Shown one piece after another: positions 44,661 to 54,285 of a DNA stretch of 64,000 nucleotides (the stretch's first letter is position 1; the number at the start of each line of letters is the position of its first letter). Below the pieces are notes generated by a model. The model searched no databases, was not told where the DNA came from, and was given only the letters and a program-made list of their open reading frames with translations. The stretch spans positions 23,949 through 87,948 of the forward strand of contig JAGKXB010000003.1 in NCBI GenBank assembly GCA_021151485.1. Reading direction: 5' to 3'. The position numbers and the translations under genes are program-made. Origin of the DNA: Oxalobacteraceae bacterium (lineage in GTDB: Bacteria > Pseudomonadota > Gammaproteobacteria > Burkholderiales > Burkholderiaceae_D).

Positions 44661-45959
44661 TTATTTCATAAATGGGCCCCAAGTGGGTTCCCGAATATCG
44701 CTTATTTTTGTTGTTAAATATTGTTTCATGCGGCCATCAATTGATGTGATAGCAAGTAAATCGCGACGTCCAGATTCTGTAGCGTACATGATGTATTTAC
44801 CATTGGGAGAAAAACTCGGCGATTCATCCTTATTTGTATTTGATAAACCTTGTTCCTGTGCATTAGATAAATTCATTAAGAACAATTGGAAGCGACCTTC
44901 TCGGCGTGAAATGTATGCAAGTGATTTTCCATCAGGTGAAATGCGTGGACTGATATTGTAATTACTGTTGAAAGTAATACGCTGGATTTCTTTACCACTC
45001 AAGTTCATTTTGTAAATTTGTGGTCCGCCGCTGCGATCGCTGGTGAAATAAATACTTCTTCCATCCGGTGAGAATTGTGGTTCTGTGTCGATATCCCTAT
45101 TGTGGCTCAAGCGTTGTAGGTTACTGCCATCAGCATTGACAATATAGATTTGGGTTGAGCCATCACGTGAAAGTGCCAAAGCTAATTTACTACCATCTGG
45201 CGACCACGCTGGTGCAGAGTTATTACCTTTATAGTTGGCAATCACAGTACGTTTTTGTGTGGGCAAGTGTTGCACATACACGACGGGCTTTTTAGCTTCG
45301 AATGAAACGTAAGCCACTTTCGTTCCATCAGGTGACCAGGAAGGGGAAATGATGGGGTCATTAGAGCGAAGTGCAATTTGAACGCCTTCGCCATCTGCAT
45401 CCGCAATTTCTAATCGATATTCATGTCCGGTTTTGTTGACGTAAGCGATGCGAGTGGCAAATATACCTCGCACACCTGTTAATTTTTCATGGATGTCGTC
45501 AGCAATTTGATGGGCGGCAGTACGTAGTGAGCGTGCTTGCACAGCCATTGACATGTTTGATAGTTGCGTTGTTTTTAAAGTATCTAATAATTTGTAACGT
45601 ACATCAAAGCGACCATCTACCAGCTTTTGTATGCTACCGACAACCAATGCATCTGCGCCGCGCGATTTCCATTCAACATAGTTGACGGTGCTTGTTTCTG
45701 AGATTGTGATACCCGTATCGATCACTTTAAAAAGGCCGCTGCGCAATAAATCAGCTTTGATAATGGCACTGATTTTTTGTGGGGCGATGGTTTCGTCGGC
45801 GAAGCTAGCAATCGCAATGGGGATTTGATTTGCACCAACGCCGGAAATATCGACGTTTAATTGTGCATTAGCGTTTGTTGTTATAAAAACAATATTTAAC
45901 AATAAGACTGCCGCAATCTTATGTATAGCAGTGTATGTGCGTAAAAAATGAAATTTCAT
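44661..45959 (-). CDS. tolB: Tol-Pal periplasmic protein TolB
   Basis: 432 residues. Signal peptide (ending TNANAQ), an N-terminal alpha/beta domain (IPIAIASFADETIAPQKISAIIKADLLRSGLFKVID) and a beta-propeller with repeated SPDG units (SWSPDGTKVAYVS, AWSPDGSKLALAL, QFSPDGRSIYFTS, RISPDGKSLAYIS, SFSPNGKYIMYAT). TolB binds Pal and TolA. It is 38 bases from pal. Confidence 0.97.
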   Translation of the reverse strand: MKFHFLRTYTAIHKIAAVLLLNIVFITTNANAQLNVDISGVGANQIPIAIASFADETIAPQKISAIIKADLLRSGLFKVIDTGITISETSTVNYVEWKSRGADALVVGSIQKLVDGRFDVRYKLLDTLKTTQLSNMSMAVQARSLRTAAHQIADDIHEKLTGVRGIFATRIAYVNKTGHEYRLEIADADGEGVQIALRSNDPIISPSWSPDGTKVAYVSFEAKKPVVYVQHLPTQKRTVIANYKGNNSAPAWSPDGSKLALALSRDGSTQIYIVNADGSNLQRLSHNRDIDTEPQFSPDGRSIYFTSDRSGGPQIYKMNLSGKEIQRITFNSNYNISPRISPDGKSLAYISRREGRFQLFLMNLSNAQEQGLSNTNKDESPSFSPNGKYIMYATESGRRDLLAITSIDGRMKQYLTTKISDIREPTWGPFMK

Positions 45960-45965
45960 AGGACG

Positions 45966-46859
45966 TTAATCTTTCGGTCTATGCGTAATAGTCAGACTGG
46001 AAGGAACTGTGCCAGAGTTATCGGGTGGGAGTGGGACAGATTTTTCAATGGCGCGTCGCACTGCTTCGTCAAATCCTGGAATACCAGAGGATTTGAGTTT
46101 TTGTGGCAAACCACGTAGTGAGCCATCTGGGAATAATTCGATTTTATATTCGACCGGATTATTGTTTGTAATATCAGCGGCCAGATAAAACTGTGTATTT
46201 GATTTAATTTTGGTCGCGATCATCTGAATATAACTTGGATCGCCACGCCTATTACCAGTTGATTTGGGCGCATCAATACGTCCTGCCGTGCCAGAGTTAA
46301 TGGCATTCGTAATCCGATGCATTTCATCGTCACGTGCTTTTTTTGTGGCGAGTTCTTGTTCAAGTTTTAGGCTGCGTACTTTTTTTTGTTTTTCTGCTTC
46401 GATGTTGCGTTTTGCTATTCGTTCTTCTTCTGCTTGTTGACGTTTTTGGGCGGCCAATTTCTCAGCGGCTAATTTTTGTGCTTTTTCTTTTTCAGCTTTC
46501 TCTGCTTTTTTTGCCTTTTCCTCTGCTACTTGTTGTTTGAGTAGGCGTGATTTTTCCTCAGCTTGACGCTTTTTTGTTTGCTCTAGTGCAATATTGGGGT
46601 CAATCGCAGGAGCAATTTTTTCACTGATTGTTTGTTTGGTAGGCGTTAGTGCTGGCGCTGGTTTTTCGGGCGAGGATAATGGTTGAGGTGTAGGTGGCAT
46701 GTTCCATATTTCGGCCTCTATGGCGATGGGTTTTTCATTTTGCCAATTGATACCAAGCCAAAGAAACGCAAACAATCCCACATGAACAAGTGTTGCCAGT
46801 CCAATCGCATGCAGGCGTTTGGGCTCTTGAGGAATGTGATACGGACTTGCTTCAGTCAT
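45966..46859 (-). CDS. tolA: Tol-Pal inner membrane protein TolA
   Basis: 297 residues. One N-terminal membrane helix (about 16-36, IGLATLVHVGLFAFLWLGINW), a Lys/Ala/Glu-rich long helix (about 85-190, KKAEKAEKEKAQKLAAEKLAAQKRQQAEEERIAKRN), and a C-terminal domain (GDPSYIQMIATKIKSNTQF..., ending VRRAIEKSVPLPPDNSG) that meets TolB and Pal. It conveys proton motive force from TolQR across the periplasm. Confidence 0.93.
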   Translation of the reverse strand: MTEASPYHIPQEPKRLHAIGLATLVHVGLFAFLWLGINWQNEKPIAIEAEIWNMPPTPQPLSSPEKPAPALTPTKQTISEKIAPAIDPNIALEQTKKRQAEEKSRLLKQQVAEEKAKKAEKAEKEKAQKLAAEKLAAQKRQQAEEERIAKRNIEAEKQKKVRSLKLEQELATKKARDDEMHRITNAINSGTAGRIDAPKSTGNRRGDPSYIQMIATKIKSNTQFYLAADITNNNPVEYKIELFPDGSLRGLPQKLKSSGIPGFDEAVRRAIEKSVPLPPDNSGTVPSSLTITHRPKD

Positions 46860-46901
46860 GGGATCGTGGAATATGGATTATACGAGTTGGTCATTAGGTG
46901 A

Positions 46902-47354
46902 TTATTTAGTCGCCAGCGCAACACGCTGAATGCCCATTTTTTTTGCTTCAGAAATCAATTGAATGACATCGTCATATTTGTTTTCTTTATCTGCAGCAAT
47001 CACCATTGGGTAATCAGGATGATCCTGATGTATCGCACGCAGTTTTGCTAATAAATCTTGTTTGTCACTTGCTGTTTCAATGCTTGCAGGTACTTGTGCT
47101 TGCTGCTGCGTTTGTTGAACCTTAATAGTAGATTGTGCGTTGGGTTTAATTGTTATTTCAATATATTCATTGGGTGGTTGGGTCGATTTTCCCGCTGTCG
47201 GTAAATCAATCACATTGGGATTGGTCATCGGTGCAACCACCATGAAAATCACTAGCAACACCAACATCACGTCGATGTAGGGGACGACGTTGATTTCAGA
47301 TTTGAGTTTTCTGGTACGTCCACCACGCAAATTACTAGAAAATGAAGATGCCAT
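46902..47354 (-). CDS. tolR: Tol-Pal inner membrane protein TolR
   Basis: 150 residues, ExbD/TolR family. A membrane helix near residues 22-42 (INVVPYIDVMLVLLVIFMVVAPM) carries the conserved Asp needed for proton flow, and a periplasmic domain ends with ADKENKYDDVIQLISEAKKMGIQRVALAT. With TolQ it forms the motor of the Tol system. Confidence 0.96.
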   Translation of the reverse strand: MASSFSSNLRGGRTRKLKSEINVVPYIDVMLVLLVIFMVVAPMTNPNVIDLPTAGKSTQPPNEYIEITIKPNAQSTIKVQQTQQQAQVPASIETASDKQDLLAKLRAIHQDHPDYPMVIAADKENKYDDVIQLISEAKKMGIQRVALATK

Positions 47355-47409
47355 AAAAATTCTAAATAACTCTCAATAACTCTTAATAACTTAAAAAGTT
47401 TAAACAATC

Positions 47410-48108
47410 TTAATTTGATTGCCGCTGCAAAATATTGGAAAACTCCTCGATAAAGCTTTCAAAACGCATTGCTAACCGATCTATATCGTGCGAGTAGCGA
47501 TTGTAAGCAAGGACTGCCGGGATAGCCGCAAACAAGCCAATTGCGGTAGCGATCAAGGCTTCGGCAATCCCAGGAGCAACGGATGCAAGTGTAGCTTGTT
47601 GAACGTTAGCCAAACCACGAAATGCATTCATGATCCCCCAGACTGTACCGAATAATCCGACATAAGGTGAGACAGAGCCGACTGAGGCTAAAAAGGATAA
47701 GTGGGACTCCAATGCATCCATTTCGCGTTGATAAGCCGCCCGCATAGCGCGGCGCACGCCATCTAGTACCATGCTGTTGGCGTTGATGTTGATTTCTTGC
47801 TGGTTGTTATAAGACGCTTTGGATTTAATGAATTCGCTCATGCCCGCTTCAAAAATACGCTCAAGCGCACCTTTGGCACGACGATTGGTTGTCGCTTTTT
47901 GATACAAGGCTTGGAGATTGCCACCAGACCAGAAAAGGCGCTCAAACGCTATTGTTTGTCTTTGTGCCGTTTTCAGTGCAAACATTTTTCTGAAAATATA
48001 GTTCCAGCTCATGACCGAGACAGCGAGCAAAAGCAGCAACACCAGTTGTGCGACGATGGAGGCATTGGTGATTAGGGAAAAGAAGGAAAGATCTTGAGTA
48101 ATAGTCAT
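47410..48108 (-). CDS. tolQ: Tol-Pal inner membrane protein TolQ
   Basis: 232 residues from the ATG at 48108 (MTITQDLSFFSLITNASIVAQLVLLLLLAVSVMSW), which matches the family start; an ATG at 48141 would add 11 unrelated hydrophobic residues and neither has a clear ribosome site. Three membrane helices; the segment GLFGTVWGIMNAFRGLANVQQATLASVAPGIAEALIATAIGLFAAIPAVLAYN is the family core. Channel-forming partner of TolR. Confidence 0.95.
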   Translation of the reverse strand: MTITQDLSFFSLITNASIVAQLVLLLLLAVSVMSWNYIFRKMFALKTAQRQTIAFERLFWSGGNLQALYQKATTNRRAKGALERIFEAGMSEFIKSKASYNNQQEININANSMVLDGVRRAMRAAYQREMDALESHLSFLASVGSVSPYVGLFGTVWGIMNAFRGLANVQQATLASVAPGIAEALIATAIGLFAAIPAVLAYNRYSHDIDRLAMRFESFIEEFSNILQRQSN

Positions 48109-48151
48109 TGAATAAATGAAAATGGATAAGTAGATAAACAATTAAGGCAAT

Positions 48152-48178
48152 TAAACCAAGTAAACCAAGTAAACCAAG
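48152..48178. repeat. Three 9-bp tandem repeats between ybgC and tolQ
   Basis: TAAACCAAG occurs three times without gaps, followed by a partial fourth (TAAAC). It is in the 106-base gap between ybgC and tolQ, a site for slippage. Confidence 0.85.
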
Positions 48179-48214
48179 TAAACGATAAGCAAATTAGTAC
48201 TTATATTTAAGTGG

Positions 48215-48634
48215 CTAAATTAATGGAGAATGTGCCACTTGTATTTTTTTTAAAATCTCAGCTGGTATGGCGCAGGGTCGAATGGTTTCCGTGCTTACGC
48301 ATCCGATTTTGATGCGCGCTGTGGTGAGTAAAGTTTGGCCACACCATATTTCCTGTAAAAAATGCAATGAAGCCTGTCCAAGTTTGATAACGGCCGTATT
48401 CAATTCTAATTCATCGTCCATTTTTGCTGGTGCATGATATTCGAGTGCACTGCTTTTCACCACAAACATAATTTTTTGATCAATCGCCAAATCATGTTGA
48501 TGTACATCCGCCGCACGTAGCCATTCTGTGCGGGCTCTTTCAAAGTATTTGAGGTAGTTGGCGTAAAACACAATACCACCAGCGTCGGTATCTTCGTAGT
48601 AGACGCGGATATTCCATGTGAAAGGTGCGAGCAT
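48215..48634 (-). CDS. ybgC: Acyl-CoA thioesterase YbgC (hot-dog fold)
   Basis: 139 residues. YYEDTDAGGIVFYANYLKYFERARTEWLRA is the 4-hydroxybenzoyl-CoA thioesterase family signature with the catalytic Asp. It hydrolyses short or medium acyl-CoA/ACP thioesters near the membrane. First gene of the tol-pal operon, as in many Gram-negative bacteria. Confidence 0.95.
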   Translation of the reverse strand: MLAPFTWNIRVYYEDTDAGGIVFYANYLKYFERARTEWLRAADVHQHDLAIDQKIMFVVKSSALEYHAPAKMDDELELNTAVIKLGQASLHFLQEIWCGQTLLTTARIKIGCVSTETIRPCAIPAEILKKIQVAHSPLI

Positions 48635-48769
48635 ATTGAACGAAAAGAATGAATAAAGTTGAATAAGAGAAATGATACTAATGATAAATTAAACAATCAG
48701 TTAACAAATAAGTAAAGAAGTAACAATAAGTAACCTATTTAAAAATGCGACATAAAAATGTACTGATTT

Positions 48770-49522
48770 TTACCTTTTTATATTGAATGGTGAAAATCCC
48801 TGGCAGGTTGGCATCATTTCCAAATAATTAATATTCACATGTGGTGGTAGTGTGGCAATCCAATAAGCAGTTTGTGCCACATCATCGGCATTTAATGGTG
48901 TGACTCCTTCATAAACTTTGGCTGCTTTTGCACTATCTCCTTTAAAACGTACCTGAGAGAATTCAGTTCCTCCACACAAACCTGGTGCTAAGTTGGTGGC
49001 ACGTACACCAGTGCCAACCAGGTCAGCACGTAGATTTAAAGTGAATTGATCCACAAATGCTTTGCATGCTCCATAGACATTTCCGCCTGGATAAGGATAG
49101 GCGCCAGCAATCGATCCCAGATTAATAATCGTGCCACTACCGCGCGCCACCATGCTGGGCAATATCGCATGTGTCATGTTGACTAATCCTTGGCAATTGG
49201 TGGCAATCATCGTTTCCCAATCTTCTAATGAGGCTTGTTGCGCCGGTTCTAGGCCTAAAGCCAGGCCGGCATTGTTGATGAGCACATCGATTTTTTGCCA
49301 ATCGCCGGGCAATTCCGCCAATTGAGTCAATGCATGATGGATGGATGCTTTGTCCGTCACATCCATTGTTATGGGTAAAAGATTGGTGCCCAGTTCTTGT
49401 GCCAGGTGAGTCAAACGCTCTTGTCGTCGTCCTGTGGCGATGACTTTGTGTCCATTTTGAACAAATTGACGTGCCATTTGTGCGCCAAAACCTGATGTCG
49501 CACCTGTAATAAAAACGATCAT
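48770..49522 (-). CDS. ydfG: NADP-dependent short-chain dehydrogenase (YdfG-like)
   Basis: 250 residues. Cofactor site TGATSGFGAQMARQFVQNGHKVIATGRR (Arg pair pointing to NADP), NNAGLALG, and the active site Ser/Tyr/Lys (LGSIAGAYPYPGGNVYGACKAF). The end (IATLPPHVNINYLEMMPTCQGFSPFNI) is that of E. coli YdfG, which oxidises serine and 3-hydroxy acids and reduces malonic semialdehyde. AAAGGAGC stands before the ATG. Confidence 0.93.
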   Translation of the reverse strand: MIVFITGATSGFGAQMARQFVQNGHKVIATGRRQERLTHLAQELGTNLLPITMDVTDKASIHHALTQLAELPGDWQKIDVLINNAGLALGLEPAQQASLEDWETMIATNCQGLVNMTHAILPSMVARGSGTIINLGSIAGAYPYPGGNVYGACKAFVDQFTLNLRADLVGTGVRATNLAPGLCGGTEFSQVRFKGDSAKAAKVYEGVTPLNADDVAQTAYWIATLPPHVNINYLEMMPTCQGFSPFNIKR

Positions 49523-49612
49523 GAAAGCTCCTTTTAACGCATTGGTATGGCATTGCTAAAATTGTAGCAAAGCCAGACTTAATTCTTAATTAACTCGACG
49601 ATACGTTATAAC

Positions 49613-49816
49613 ATGACAATCTCTGATACCCAATGCCCTTTATGTAATGGCGAAAACAATTGTGCTATTGCCAACAAGACAGAAAAGACGGAAACGCATT
49701 GCTGGTGTTTTGATCAGACTATTCCAAATGCAGTATTGGATCGGATTCCGCTGGAGCAACGAGGCCGCGCTTGTATTTGCTATTGCTGTGCAAGCGTAAA
49801 GACCTCAGATCAATAG
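49613..49816 (+). CDS. Small Cys-rich CWC family protein
   Basis: 67 residues with the family pattern CPLCNGENNCAIA at the start, CWCF in the middle and GRACICYCCA at the end, nine Cys in all. Probably a small zinc- or metal-binding protein; function unknown. It is divergent from the ydfG-like gene and lies upstream of the copper genes. Confidence 0.85.
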   Translation: MTISDTQCPLCNGENNCAIANKTEKTETHCWCFDQTIPNAVLDRIPLEQRGRACICYCCASVKTSDQ

Positions 49817-49955
49817 TGTCTGGTTAGGCTGCATACCAACCTTGTTAGAAACCTGTCTGGTAAAATGCACGTCTTCCCGAAAACCAAAGATTTTTGCCAT
49901 GTTCTCATTCATTGGATCATTCCTAGTAACATTAACCAAAATGGGTGATTGACCA

Positions 49956-50342
49956 ATGTACTTGGGCGGATGGATTCATCGACGGTTGGCATGGCTTACG
50001 CTCTGCGCAGTGATCTTTGGCGCATTGGCTCCCTCTATCTCAAAATTATTAGTTGCGACCCAAGGCATCTCTTGGAATGATATTTGTAGCGCAAATGGGG
50101 TCAAGCGCGCCGCTGTCAATTTGGGCTCTTCTGAACTTCCTGAAGCTCCGGTGGCAGACGAGGCTCAATGTGGTTACTGTCTGCTACAACATTATTCGCC
50201 TGTCATTCCAACCGTTTCCTACAACTGGGAATTGAGTTCGATCTCGACTGGTCGGCTGCTGATTGGTAGCAGTGGCACCACTGTTTTCAAGCGCTTCATC
50301 CGAGATGCGCATCGGACGCGGGCACCTCCTGTTTTTTTCTGA
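49956..50342 (+). CDS. DUF2946 family protein, copper-linked
   Basis: 128 residues. A signal peptide or membrane helix at about residues 9-30 (RLAWLTLCAVIFGALAPSISKLL) and the family motif CGYCLLQHYSPVIP with paired Cys and His. DUF2946 genes often lie next to copper receptor genes, as here (106 bases from the receptor ATG), and the Cys/His could bind copper. A GGGTGAT ribosome site stands before the ATG. Confidence 0.85.
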   Translation: MYLGGWIHRRLAWLTLCAVIFGALAPSISKLLVATQGISWNDICSANGVKRAAVNLGSSELPEAPVADEAQCGYCLLQHYSPVIPTVSYNWELSSISTGRLLIGSSGTTVFKRFIRDAHRTRAPPVFF

Positions 50343-50448
50343 TTCTATTCACTTTTTCTCTTGTCTGATTTTGATCAGCACAGGATTGTTTGCGCTTATT
50401 TGATGTTTATTGGGCGCGTATGAATCACAAAAATCACAGGAAACTTGT

Positions 50449-52629
50449 ATGAAAAATAAAAACCTCGGTGCTTGCGCACTTCGTTTGTCGATATTAAGCG
50501 TGGCATTGAATGCTGCATTATCTTCAGGAGTTTGGGCCCAGCAATTGCCTCATCTTGCCCCAATCATTGTTGTCGGCGACAGAATTACGCCGTTTGGTCT
50601 TTCTTTGCGTGGCGATAATTTGGATGCGCGACGTTTTGCTACCAATGATGCTGCTGCTTTGTTGGATGGTATTCCTGGAGTGAGTTTTTACTCAGGAGGG
50701 GGGCTATCAAGTTTGCCTGTTATTAACGGTTTGGCCGATGATCGTTTAAAAATTACTGTTGATGGAATGAGCATCACATCGGCTTGTCCTAATCACATGA
50801 ATCCTGCGTTGTCCTACATTGATCCTGCTGCGCTCAATCAAATCAATGTATATGCCGGCATCGTGCCTGTTAGTCAGGGTGGCGATAGTATTGGTGGCGC
50901 GATTGCCGTGCGGTCAGCTCCTCCTGTGTTTGCTCAAGAGGGGGAGCGTTTGAAAACCTCTGGCAATATCTCAGCGTTTCATCGTAGTAACGGTGATGTC
51001 AATGGCGTGAGTGTGCAGGCCAATGCTGCCAATGAAAAGTTTAGTATTGGTTATATAGGCAATACGGTTGATGCGGATAATTACAAAGATGGTAATGGTA
51101 AGGTGGTGGGCGCAAGCCGTTACAAGGTGCGTAATAACGCATTAAAACTTGCCACCCAGTCTGATTCAAGTTTGTATACCTTGGATATTGGTTGGCAGGA
51201 CATTCCAGTACAAGGATTTCCCAATCAGGCGATGGATATGACATCTAACAAGAGTTTGTCATTCAACGCTGGCTACAAAACGCAGTTATCTTGGGGGGAA
51301 TTGGAGGCACGTGCTTTCCGCCAACATGTTCGTCACAAAATGGACATTTTGCCTGAGAAGAGTTCAGGAACGATGCCGATGGATACCGATGCGCTCGATT
51401 TGGGGTATTCCATTGTTGGCACAATGGCATTGAATGACAAGCAAACTGCGCGTTTTGGGCACGAATTTCATCGTTACACCTTGGATGATTGGTGGCCTGC
51501 ATTGTCATCAGGTTTTATGGCGCCACATGATTTTTGGAATATTAATGATGGCAAACGTGATCGTTTATCTGTCTTTGCTGAGTTGGATAATCAAGTAAAT
51601 GACAAATTGTTTACTCAATTGGGTGTGCGGATTGAACAGGTCAATATGAACACAGGTAATGTCCAGGGCTACCACTCAGCGGCAGATGGCTCTTACGGCG
51701 GCATGATGGGGATGAGTGCATACAGTGATTCGACGTACAAAGCAGATGCGGATGCATTTAATGCAAAAGATCATCAGCGTAAAGATTTGAATTGGGATCT
51801 GACGGCTTCAGCGCGTTATGTGAACAATGCGAGCGAAACCTACGACATTGGTTTTTCACGCAAAACACGTTCACCTAATTTGCATGAGCGTTATACCTGG
51901 TCTAACGAAGCCATGATGGCTGGCTTGATGAATAACTGGTTTGGCGATTTAAATTCGTATGTTGGTAATTTGGATTTGAAACCAGAAATCGCGTATAGCT
52001 TCAAAGCTAGTGCTGATTGGCATGATGCTGAAGGTCGTGATTGGCAGGTGAAAGTGGCGCCATTTTATACCTATGTGGCGGACTATATTAATGCTGTCCC
52101 CAATGCATCAACTAATCCTTACAACATGAGCATGTTGCTTGGACGTCAATCTTTAACTTTTACAAATCAGGATGCACAGTTGTACGGTGTAGATGTTTCG
52201 GGCAAAAAATCGCTTGGCAAACACTATGGTGAGTGGATACTCCGTGCTGCGTTGAGCTACACCCGTGGCAAAACAATCAGTGGCGATAATTTGTATAACA
52301 TCATGCCGCTCAATGCACGTGTCGCGCTTGATCATATCAATGCTGCATGGTCTAACACGTTTGAGGTGGTATCGGTGCATGCGAAAGATGATGTGAGCGC
52401 CGCTCGTGCGGAGTTGGCCACGGCTGGTTACACGATTGCAAACTATCGGATGGCTTATCAATTAAGTAAATCGGTCAAATTGAATGCGGGTGTGGACAAC
52501 GTATTCAATCGCCAATACAACTTACCGTTGGGTGGATTGGAATACGCAAGCGCAAGCATGATGACTGCACCACAGGCTTTGCGCGCTATGGGGCGTTCAG
52601 TCAATGTTGGTGTTTCTATCGGTTTTTAA
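50449..52629 (+). CDS. TonB-dependent copper receptor (OprC/NosA-like)
   Basis: 726 residues from the ATG at 50449 with ACAGGA seven bases upstream. Signal peptide (to SGVWAQ), plug domain (GLSLRGDNLDARRFATNDAAALLDGIPGVSFYSGGGLSSLPVINGLADDRLKITVDGMSITSACPNHMNPALSYIDPAALNQINVYAGIVPVSQGGDSIGGAI) and 22-strand barrel ending in VNVGVSIGF. The SACPNHMNP segment and Met-rich loops (YGGMMGMSAY, NEAMMAGLMNNW) mark the OprC/NosA group, which bind and take up copper. Outer membrane; needs TonB, not seen here. Confidence 0.92.
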   Translation: MKNKNLGACALRLSILSVALNAALSSGVWAQQLPHLAPIIVVGDRITPFGLSLRGDNLDARRFATNDAAALLDGIPGVSFYSGGGLSSLPVINGLADDRLKITVDGMSITSACPNHMNPALSYIDPAALNQINVYAGIVPVSQGGDSIGGAIAVRSAPPVFAQEGERLKTSGNISAFHRSNGDVNGVSVQANAANEKFSIGYIGNTVDADNYKDGNGKVVGASRYKVRNNALKLATQSDSSLYTLDIGWQDIPVQGFPNQAMDMTSNKSLSFNAGYKTQLSWGELEARAFRQHVRHKMDILPEKSSGTMPMDTDALDLGYSIVGTMALNDKQTARFGHEFHRYTLDDWWPALSSGFMAPHDFWNINDGKRDRLSVFAELDNQVNDKLFTQLGVRIEQVNMNTGNVQGYHSAADGSYGGMMGMSAYSDSTYKADADAFNAKDHQRKDLNWDLTASARYVNNASETYDIGFSRKTRSPNLHERYTWSNEAMMAGLMNNWFGDLNSYVGNLDLKPEIAYSFKASADWHDAEGRDWQVKVAPFYTYVADYINAVPNASTNPYNMSMLLGRQSLTFTNQDAQLYGVDVSGKKSLGKHYGEWILRAALSYTRGKTISGDNLYNIMPLNARVALDHINAAWSNTFEVVSVHAKDDVSAARAELATAGYTIANYRMAYQLSKSVKLNAGVDNVFNRQYNLPLGGLEYASASMMTAPQALRAMGRSVNVGVSIGF

Positions 52630-52660
52630 TAATTAATCGATAATCATCAAGCCTTAGAAG

Positions 52661-52689
52661 CACAAGGATTAATACGATTAATCCTTGTG
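52661..52689. terminator. Strong hairpin between the copper receptor and tpiA
   Basis: CACAAGGATTAAT (52661-52673) and ATTAATCCTTGTG (52677-52689) pair perfectly over 13 bp with only ACG between. A short T-rich stretch follows. Likely terminator of the copper unit, although the T run is poor. Confidence 0.6.
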
Positions 52690-52694
52690 TCTGT

Positions 52695-52724
52695 TTGACC
52701 TGGTTCGCCAGCACGGGCTAGAAT
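52695..52724 (+). promoter_or_regulatory. Probable sigma-70 promoter of tpiA-secG
   Basis: TTGACC (52695-52700), 18 bases, TAGAAT (52719-52724), about 29 bases before the tpiA ATG. Five of six bases match the -35 and five of six the -10 consensus. Confidence 0.6.
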
Positions 52725-52752
52725 GGCCGCCTGTTAAAAATGGTGAATAATC

Positions 52753-53511
52753 ATGCGTCAAAAATTGGTCGTAGGTAATTGGAAAATGAATGGCGGGTTT
52801 GCTTTTAATGCGGCTTTGCTGAACGATATTAAATCTGGTTTGAATCAAGCAAATTGTGGTGTGGCGGTTTGTGTGCCTGCACCTTATTTGGCGCAGTGCC
52901 AGCTTGCTTTGAGTGGTAGCAAAATAGCTTGGGGCGCGCAGGATGTTTCTGCCCATGAATCTGGTGCTTATACAGGTGAAATCTCGGCTACAATGCTGCG
53001 TGATTTTTCCTGTGACTATGTGATAGTCGGACATTCTGAGCGTCGCTCTTATCATGGTGAGACTGATAACTTGGTGGTGCAAAAAACACAACGTGCGTTG
53101 GCTGCTGGTTTAACCCCGATTGTTTGTGTGGGTGAGACTTTGCAGGAGCGTGAGGCTGGCCAAACCGATGTTGTGGTGAGTCGGCAAGTGAATGCGGTGT
53201 TGGAAGCGATTGATGTGGCTGAGGTTGAGCGCATCGTATTGGCTTATGAGCCGGTTTGGGCGATTGGTACGGGTAAAACCGCGACGCCGCAAATGGCGCA
53301 GGAAGTGCACGCAAGTTTGCGCGCGACGCTAGCGAAAAAAGAAAGTGGTGCGGCCGTTAAAGTACAAATCTTGTATGGCGGCAGTATGAAGCCAGACAAT
53401 GCGCAAGAATTGTTGGCGATGCCAGATATTGATGGTGGTTTGATAGGTGGTGCAGCGTTAAAAGCTGCGGATTTTCTGGCTATTGTTCAGGCTGCAAGTG
53501 GTGGGAGATAG
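52753..53511 (+). CDS. tpiA: Triosephosphate isomerase
   Basis: 252 residues; interconverts dihydroxyacetone phosphate and glyceraldehyde 3-phosphate. VGNWKMNG (catalytic Lys), IVGHSERR (catalytic His), [14 protein letters not shown] (catalytic Glu) and [12 protein letters not shown] (phosphate loop) are all present. TpiA-secG-tRNA-Leu-nuoA is a common order in Burkholderiales. Confidence 0.97.
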   Translation: MRQKLVVGNWKMNGGFAFNAALLNDIKSGLNQANCGVAVCVPAPYLAQCQLALSGSKIAWGAQDVSAHESGAYTGEISATMLRDFSCDYVIVGHSERRSYHGETDNLVVQKTQRALAAGLTPIVCVGETLQEREAGQTDVVVSRQVNAVLEAIDVAEVERIVLAYEPVWAIGTGKTATPQMAQEVHASLRATLAKKESGAAVKVQILYGGSMKPDNAQELLAMPDIDGGLIGGAALKAADFLAIVQAASGGR

Positions 53512-53576
53512 CAGAATCGTTGAATACCTGGTTCGTGGTTTTTAGTTAAAAAATATCAAAGATTGGAAAATTGGTA

Positions 53577-53951
53577 ATGCATACTTTGTTTAATATTGTG
53601 GTTGCTGTTCAAGTATTGTCGGCTTTAGTGATTGTGGTTCTTGTATTGTTGCAGCATGGTAAAGGTGCCGATATGGGTGCTGCTTTTGGTTCTGGTGCTT
53701 CTGGTAGTTTATTTGGTGCAACTGGTGCGTCTAATTTTTTGTCTAAATCGACGGGTATTGCTGCGGTTATTTTTTTCTCTGCGACCTTGGCGCTTTCCTT
53801 TTTCTTCAATAAGCGTGCTCCTGAGAGTGGTGTGATGGGTAGTTTGCCTGTTAAAACTGCTAGTCCATCACCAGCGACAAAGCCTGCAGTACCTTCAGCA
53901 CCAGTCTCTCCTGCCAGTCAGTCTGGTCAAGTGAATCAAATTCCACGTTAG
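53577..53951 (+). CDS. secG: Preprotein translocase subunit SecG
   Basis: 124 residues from the ATG at 53577 (a TTG two codons earlier is in frame). Two membrane helices (about 2-24 and 55-74) around the family loop LLQHGKGADMGAAFGSGASGSLFGATGASNFLSKSTGI; a Pro/Ser/Ala-rich tail follows. It aids the SecYE channel. Confidence 0.94.
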   Translation: MHTLFNIVVAVQVLSALVIVVLVLLQHGKGADMGAAFGSGASGSLFGATGASNFLSKSTGIAAVIFFSATLALSFFFNKRAPESGVMGSLPVKTASPSPATKPAVPSAPVSPASQSGQVNQIPR

Positions 53952-54285
53952 TACTGGTTGCTAAAATTACTGATGCCTTTTTATGCGGGTGCGGAATAGA
54001 TGTGCCAATTTGGTAGTGCAAATTAGTAGTTGCCATCCTCTTATCCGTCTCGATTGAAAGTGTGCAAACTAGTATCTAATCGTTTTTATCTGGGGGGTGC
54101 CACTGGGTGCAACTTAGCGGTATTTTCTCTCCTTGTGAGTCGTGGATTGTCTGGATTTGGTGATAAATGCAAAAATAAAATTTCTTTAGGGTATGTGTAT
54201 TGCAGTTATTGACATTAATACGGACCAGTTAATGCAAACTAGCATTGAATAAAAGTACTGAAACAGGGTAAAATAGCGAACTTCG
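53952..54285. other. Gene-free gap between secG and tRNA-Leu
   Basis: 334 bases. The open frames within it are short, lack a ribosome site and have no recognisable protein. I see no clear secG terminator; the promoter at the right end is listed separately. The remainder shows nothing I can name. Confidence 0.5.
54245..54274 (+). promoter_or_regulatory. Possible promoter of tRNA-Leu(GAG)
   Basis: TTGAAT (54245-54250), 18 bases, TAAAAT (54269-54274), 11 bases before the first tRNA base. Position suits a tRNA leader. Confidence 0.5.

Noticed and set aside
54030..54212. 60-residue open frame between secG and tRNA-Leu
   Set aside because: No ribosome site, no recognisable protein features; probably chance.
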